A stretch of DNA of 26,581 nucleotides from assembly GCA_964562925.1 (NCBI GenBank), contig CAZLVF010000019.1:1-26581 (forward strand), in the 5' to 3' direction. The position numbers and the translations under genes were made by a program. Below, piece after piece: positions 23,856 to 26,581 of this stretch. Source of the stretch: CAVXDP01 sp964562925. GTDB taxonomy: Archaea; Thermoproteota; Bathyarchaeia; 40CM-2-53-6; CAVXDP01. Every line of letters begins with the position of its first letter. Position 1 is the stretch's first letter. Below the pieces are notes generated by a model. The model searched no databases, was not told the origin of the DNA, and saw only the letters and a program-made list of their open reading frames with translations.

Positions 23856-24697
23856 TTTATCCTACACTCCTTCTCCCACTTCTCCAAAGAGGCTCTCTCC
23901 TTATCTAGGTACATTCGCTGCCGCGCCATGAGAAGGTCGAAATCTACTAGGTGAGCGTCAAACTCTGGACCGTCGACACATGCAAACTTGGTCTGGCCGC
24001 CTACAGAAACACGGCAGACCCCGCACATCCCTGTTGCGTCTACCATAATCGGGTTTAGGCTTGCAACGGTCTTGATCTTGTAGGGACGGGTGGTCTCGGC
24101 TACAACTTTCATCATGATCGCAGGCCCGATGGCGACGACGAAGTCGATCTTAGTGCCTTTCTCGATCAGTTGTTTGAGTACGTCCGTGACGACGCCGTGA
24201 TGGCCCTTCGATCCGTCGTCTGTGGTTATGTAGAGCTCATCGCTGCAAGCCTTCATCTGTTCTTCTAGAATGATAAGATCCTTGGTTCGTGCTCCGATTA
24301 TCGTTAAGACCTTGTTACCCGCCTTCTTCAGTTCTCTTGCCTCTGGATAAGCCACAGCCGTTGCGGCTCCTCCGCCGACTACTACAACCGTTCCAAAATC
24401 TTTTATCTCGGCGGGCACCCCCAGCGGGCCAACAAGATCAGGTATCGCATCTCCCACGTTCAGCTGTCCAAGTTGCCGAGTCGTCTTTCCGACCTCTTGG
24501 AATATCAGGGTTATAGTGCCCCGCTCGTTGTTCGATTCAGTGATGGTTAATGGTATCCTTTCGCCATTCTCATGAACTCTCAGAACTACGAACTGGCCGG
24601 GCTTCTGTTTTTTCGCTATCAGAGGCGCCTCTATCTCCATCAGTTTAACGTTTGGGCCGAGCTCCATCTTCCGAGCAATCTTGTACAAATCGACCAT
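23852..24697 (-). CDS. NfnA/SudB-like FAD and [2Fe-2S] subunit
   Basis: A 281-residue ferredoxin-NADP reductase-type protein. Residues 1-100 are the flavin barrel (KPGQFVVLRVHENGERIPLT). Residues 103-215 are the NAD-binding domain (VVVVGGGAATAVAYP). The C-terminal [2Fe-2S] region has Cys225, 228 and 240 in MVDATGMCGVCRV and FACVDGPEFD. In Thermotoga NfnA one ligand is Asp; Asp220 is the candidate here. It pairs with the next gene through a GTGA overlap. NfnAB uses NADPH to reduce NAD+ and ferredoxin by flavin-based bifurcation, and SudAB reduces sulfur; sequence alone does not choose. ATG 24697 has AGAGG touching it. Upstream lies a TTAAATAA box about 180 bases away. Confidence 0.88.
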   Translation of the reverse strand: MVDLYKIARKMELGPNVKLMEIEAPLIAKKQKPGQFVVLRVHENGERIPLTITESNNERGTITLIFQEVGKTTRQLGQLNVGDAIPDLVGPLGVPAEIKDFGTVVVVGGGAATAVAYPEARELKKAGNKVLTIIGARTKDLIILEEQMKACSDELYITTDDGSKGHHGVVTDVLKQLIEKGTKIDFVVAIGPAIMMKVVAETTRPYKIKTVASLNPIMVDATGMCGVCRVSVGGQTKFACVDGPEFDAHLVDFDLLMARQRMYLDKERASLEKWEKECRIK

Positions 24698-24873
24698 CCT
24701 CTATGAAGCTGCGGTTCCATCAGTGATGGATCGTTCCGTCATGAGAGTTCTACTAAAGCGCATAGAAAACCTTCCTAGACCTCATTCCGAATTTCATGGT
24801 TTTCTTGAACGGAAATCGATACATCACTCTATTTGGTCTACAGTGTTCAAATTCTCCAAGATTATGTTGAGAT

Positions 24874-24884
24874 CTTATTTAAGT
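24874..24884 (-). promoter_or_regulatory. TATA-like box between the FAD oxidoreductase and nfnA-like genes
   Basis: On the minus strand ACTTAAATAAG is a strong box A match. It predicts transcription from about 24850, giving a leader of about 150 bases before ATG 24697. It may provide separate transcription of the NfnAB-like pair and the b5 gene. No gene was recognised in 24698-24906. Confidence 0.4.
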
Positions 24885-24906
24885 CCTTGTAGCACTGCAT
24901 CGTACT

Positions 24907-26115
24907 TTATACGAGCCCTGTCAGCAGCTTATCCTTCATATCAGTTACATCGGCCTCGGTTCTGATCAGCTTCTCAACTCTATCTGCATCCCGAGTATGA
25001 CCAATAAGTAGTGCTCCGACAATCCTGTTTTCTTTCAACACAAACTTTCTGTACGCATTCTTTTCTTCCAAGTCGTGTGCAAGAACCTCGCAGTCAATGG
25101 AAGGCGGCGTAACTATCCCGATAGATGTCAACGCAACATCGTAGACCTTCTCCGTGTTTGAGCAGAGTCCACAGTAGGTTTCATGCAATCCAGACATGTT
25201 CGATCCTGCCGTCGCTCCCTGCTCCAGCGCAATCGTCCAACTAGTGTTCAATCTATAGTCCTTGTAGACCACGTCATACGCTTGGGCAACGTCGCCTGCC
25301 GCGTAGATATCTTCGATATTTGTCTCCATCCTCTCGTTGACAATTATGCCCTTATCGATCTTGACCCCGCTATTCTTGAGAAAATCGATGTTCGGCCTGA
25401 TTCCGATGGATACTGCGACCAATTCACAAGGGATCTCTGTCCCCTCCCTCGTGATTACTTTGGAGACTGAACTGTCATCTCCAACGACCCTCTTGACCTC
25501 CATGTTAAAATTCACATGAATCCCCTCCTTTTCCAGTCTCCTAGCAATGATATCTGAAGCCTTTCGGTCGAGCATAGCAGACCATAGTCGATCACCTCGA
25601 ACCAGGAGCTTGACGCCCAGCCCCACCTCCCTCAGTGATTGAGCAAGGTTCATTCCAAGCAGGCCGCTGCCGATTACAACAGCGTTCTTTTTTCCAAGGC
25701 TGAAGTCAACCATCTTCTGAGCGTCGGCCAATGTTCGAATCGTCATTACCCCCTTCAGGTTGGAGCCTGGCCAGTTAGGGATAACCGGTTTGCCTCCAAC
25801 AGCCAGCAACAATTTATCGTATCGAATCTTCTGTCCATCGTCCAGTAGAACCTCCCTCTCTTTTGGAAGAACCTGTATCACGGTCTTCCCAAGCATCTGT
25901 TCGATAGTCTTCTTCTCATAGAAGTCAGGCGGATAGACCGTGAGATTCTCAGGTTTATATTTTCCAGCTATGAACCTGGCCAGTAGCCTGCGGTAATAGT
26001 ACGGTTGATTCTCCTCCGAGATGACGAGGATCCTTGATTTCAGATCATTCTTCCTAATTGTTTCAGCAGCTCGTATCCCAGCAGGCCCATTGCCAATAAT
26101 TACATAATCTGTCAA
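24907..26115 (-). CDS. NAD(P)H/FAD-dependent oxidoreductase (NirB/rubredoxin-reductase-like)
   Basis: A 402-residue single-polypeptide flavoprotein of the pyridine-nucleotide oxidoreductase class. The FAD motif GNGPAG is at 8-13, then YYYRRLLARFIAGK as in NirB N-terminal domains. The NAD motif is GSGLLG (149-154), and the second FAD motif is IYAAGDVA (270-277). Its length fits the NADH-oxidising part of NirB and of rubredoxin or ferredoxin reductases. A CGLC pair (Cys315, Cys318) sits in the tail domain where most relatives have a Gly-rich stretch. The likely job is to pass electrons from NAD(P)H to a small carrier; the b5-like protein nearby is one candidate. The start TTG 26115 is the only in-frame start at the FAD motif. 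Confidence 0.83.
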   Translation of the reverse strand: MTDYVIIGNGPAGIRAAETIRKNDLKSRILVISEENQPYYYRRLLARFIAGKYKPENLTVYPPDFYEKKTIEQMLGKTVIQVLPKEREVLLDDGQKIRYDKLLLAVGGKPVIPNWPGSNLKGVMTIRTLADAQKMVDFSLGKKNAVVIGSGLLGMNLAQSLREVGLGVKLLVRGDRLWSAMLDRKASDIIARRLEKEGIHVNFNMEVKRVVGDDSSVSKVITREGTEIPCELVAVSIGIRPNIDFLKNSGVKIDKGIIVNERMETNIEDIYAAGDVAQAYDVVYKDYRLNTSWTIALEQGATAGSNMSGLHETYCGLCSNTEKVYDVALTSIGIVTPPSIDCEVLAHDLEEKNAYRKFVLKENRIVGALLIGHTRDADRVEKLIRTEADVTDMKDKLLTGLV

Positions 26116-26452
26116 AAGTTGTTAGCCGCCTTCAAATTCTTGATACCGTATCTATTTTGGCTAGTTTAGGCGAGATGGCTATTGCAACCGCCATGCGTCC
26201 GTGTTATAAAATCTTCGAATCTCAAAGAGTGGGATCTACGTTCTCTGACACGACCACGGCTCAACTGGCCTGGGCTGCCGCAACTTGGCTCTGACTTCTA
26301 GACTCCCATTCCGGGAAGAAAATGGATGTGAACCCTTTAGGGTTCGACCTAGGATACTCTGCAAGTAGTCTAGGAATCGAAAGGGCTGGAGTCGAACTTG
26401 GCTCTGGACATGTGCCGCCTCTTCTCTTGGAAGGGCGGCCTACGGTTATAGG
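26116..26452. other. Structured non-coding stretch with several hairpins and a direct repeat
   Basis: These 337 bases hold a palindrome GATACCGTATC (26142-26152) near the FAD oxidoreductase start, a TATA-like TTATAAAAT (+ strand, 26205-26213), and three hairpins. The hairpins are GAACCC-TTTA-GGGTTC (26330-26345), CCTAG-GA-TACT/AGTA-GT-CTAGG (26348-26374), and GCCGCC-T-CTTC/GAAG-GGCGGC (26414-26439, 10 bp with one bulged T). The 12-mer AACTTGGCTCTG occurs at 26282-26293 and 26395-26406. The last hairpin ends 13 bases beyond the Tyr-rich gene's stop and could be its terminator. Alternatively, a + strand RNA of about 210 bases may start after the TATA box. I recognise no known RNA family. Confidence 0.4.
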
Positions 26453-26581
26453 CTACCATGGCAGGTAGTAGGCTGGGTAGTAGTAGGGTTGATAGTAGTG
26501 CGCTCTGGGATAATAGGCGTAGTAGCCCGGCTGTGGGACATAGTAAGTGGGCATATAGTAGGGTGCGTAGTATGGGTAGTA
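26453..26581 (-). CDS. 3' end of a Tyr/Pro-rich protein (partial)
   Basis: The minus strand is open from the window edge to a TAG at 26453-26455. The last 42 residues contain 19 Tyr and 9 Pro, arranged as irregular YYP/YYxP units and ending AYYLPW. No start is present because the gene enters from outside the window. The codons vary (TAC and TAT, several Pro codons), so this is not a simple nucleotide repeat. No family is recognised. Such sequence resembles adhesive, structural or phase-separating low-complexity proteins. A 10-bp hairpin at 26414-26439 follows the stop. Confidence 0.6.
   Translation of the reverse strand, partial: YYPYYAPYYMPTYYVPQPGYYAYYPRAHYYQPYYYPAYYLPW

Noticed and set aside
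26335..26355. A T-arm-like GGGTTCGACC suggesting a tRNA
   Set aside because: The base after the loop does not pair as needed and no acceptor or anticodon arm can be built around it.
26322..26468. A 48-codon + strand frame (ATG to TAG) with a purine-rich stretch before it
   Set aside because: It overlaps the hairpins and the tail of the Tyr-rich gene, and the bases are better explained by stem pairing; there is no family similarity.
1..26581. CRISPR array, insertion sequence, integrase, att site or rRNA
   Set aside because: No regularly spaced repeats, transposase or integrase motif, terminal inverted repeats or rRNA-like sequence were seen in the window.

Overview
The window looks like a fragment of an archaeal genome, probably a TACK-group lineage (Bathyarchaeia- or Nitrososphaeria-like), assembled from short reads or a metagenome. 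The archaeal evidence is a TATA-binding protein gene (21521-22090), a zinc-binding aspartate carbamoyltransferase regulatory chain (PyrI), box-A-like promoters about 25-35 bases before start codons, and a winged-helix/ATP-cone regulator-like protein. Starts are often TTG or GTG, and several are set by a GGTG-type Shine-Dalgarno sequence. A run of exactly 100 Ns at 1688-1787 is a scaffold gap inside a transporter gene.

Layout. 1-4370 (+): the tail of an unknown gene, a DUF2284 metal-binding protein, a gapped MFS exporter and two radical SAM proteins; the first radical SAM protein carries three extra Fe-S modules. 4438-7619: a zinc-ribbon YbjQ protein, two small genes diverging from one symmetrical TATA box, a conserved unknown protein, and an acetamidase/formamidase. 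7755-10553: an enolase-family protein followed by a glycerate 2-kinase. They would share 2-phosphoglycerate, and both have altered active-site motifs. 10773-12942: a DUF4349 membrane protein, a Trp/Tyr-rich small protein behind a strong TATA box, and an alkyltransferase-like protein lacking the reactive Cys. 13273-17298: a 755-residue wHTH + ATP-cone + NrdD-like protein without the glycyl-radical Gly, QueT with a structured leader, PyrI without PyrB, and a small protein resembling ATP synthase subunit F.

17340-21205 (-): a P-type cation ATPase, a DUF2085 membrane protein and a membrane-anchored zinc-ribbon protein. TBP follows on the + strand. 22187-26115 (-) is a redox block: a FAD/NAD oxidoreductase, an NfnA/SudB-like and NfnB/GltA-like pair joined by a 4-base overlap, and a cytochrome b5-like protein overlapping the end of the latter. 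The window ends in a structured non-coding stretch and the 3' end of a gene for an extremely Tyr/Pro-rich protein.

The strongest candidates for something undescribed are the DNA-binding pseudo-NrdD, the enolase/glycerate-kinase pair with coordinated active-site changes, the hairpin leader before queT, and the two aromatic-rich small proteins. All functional statements come from reading the sequence and from memory of the families; no database search was run.
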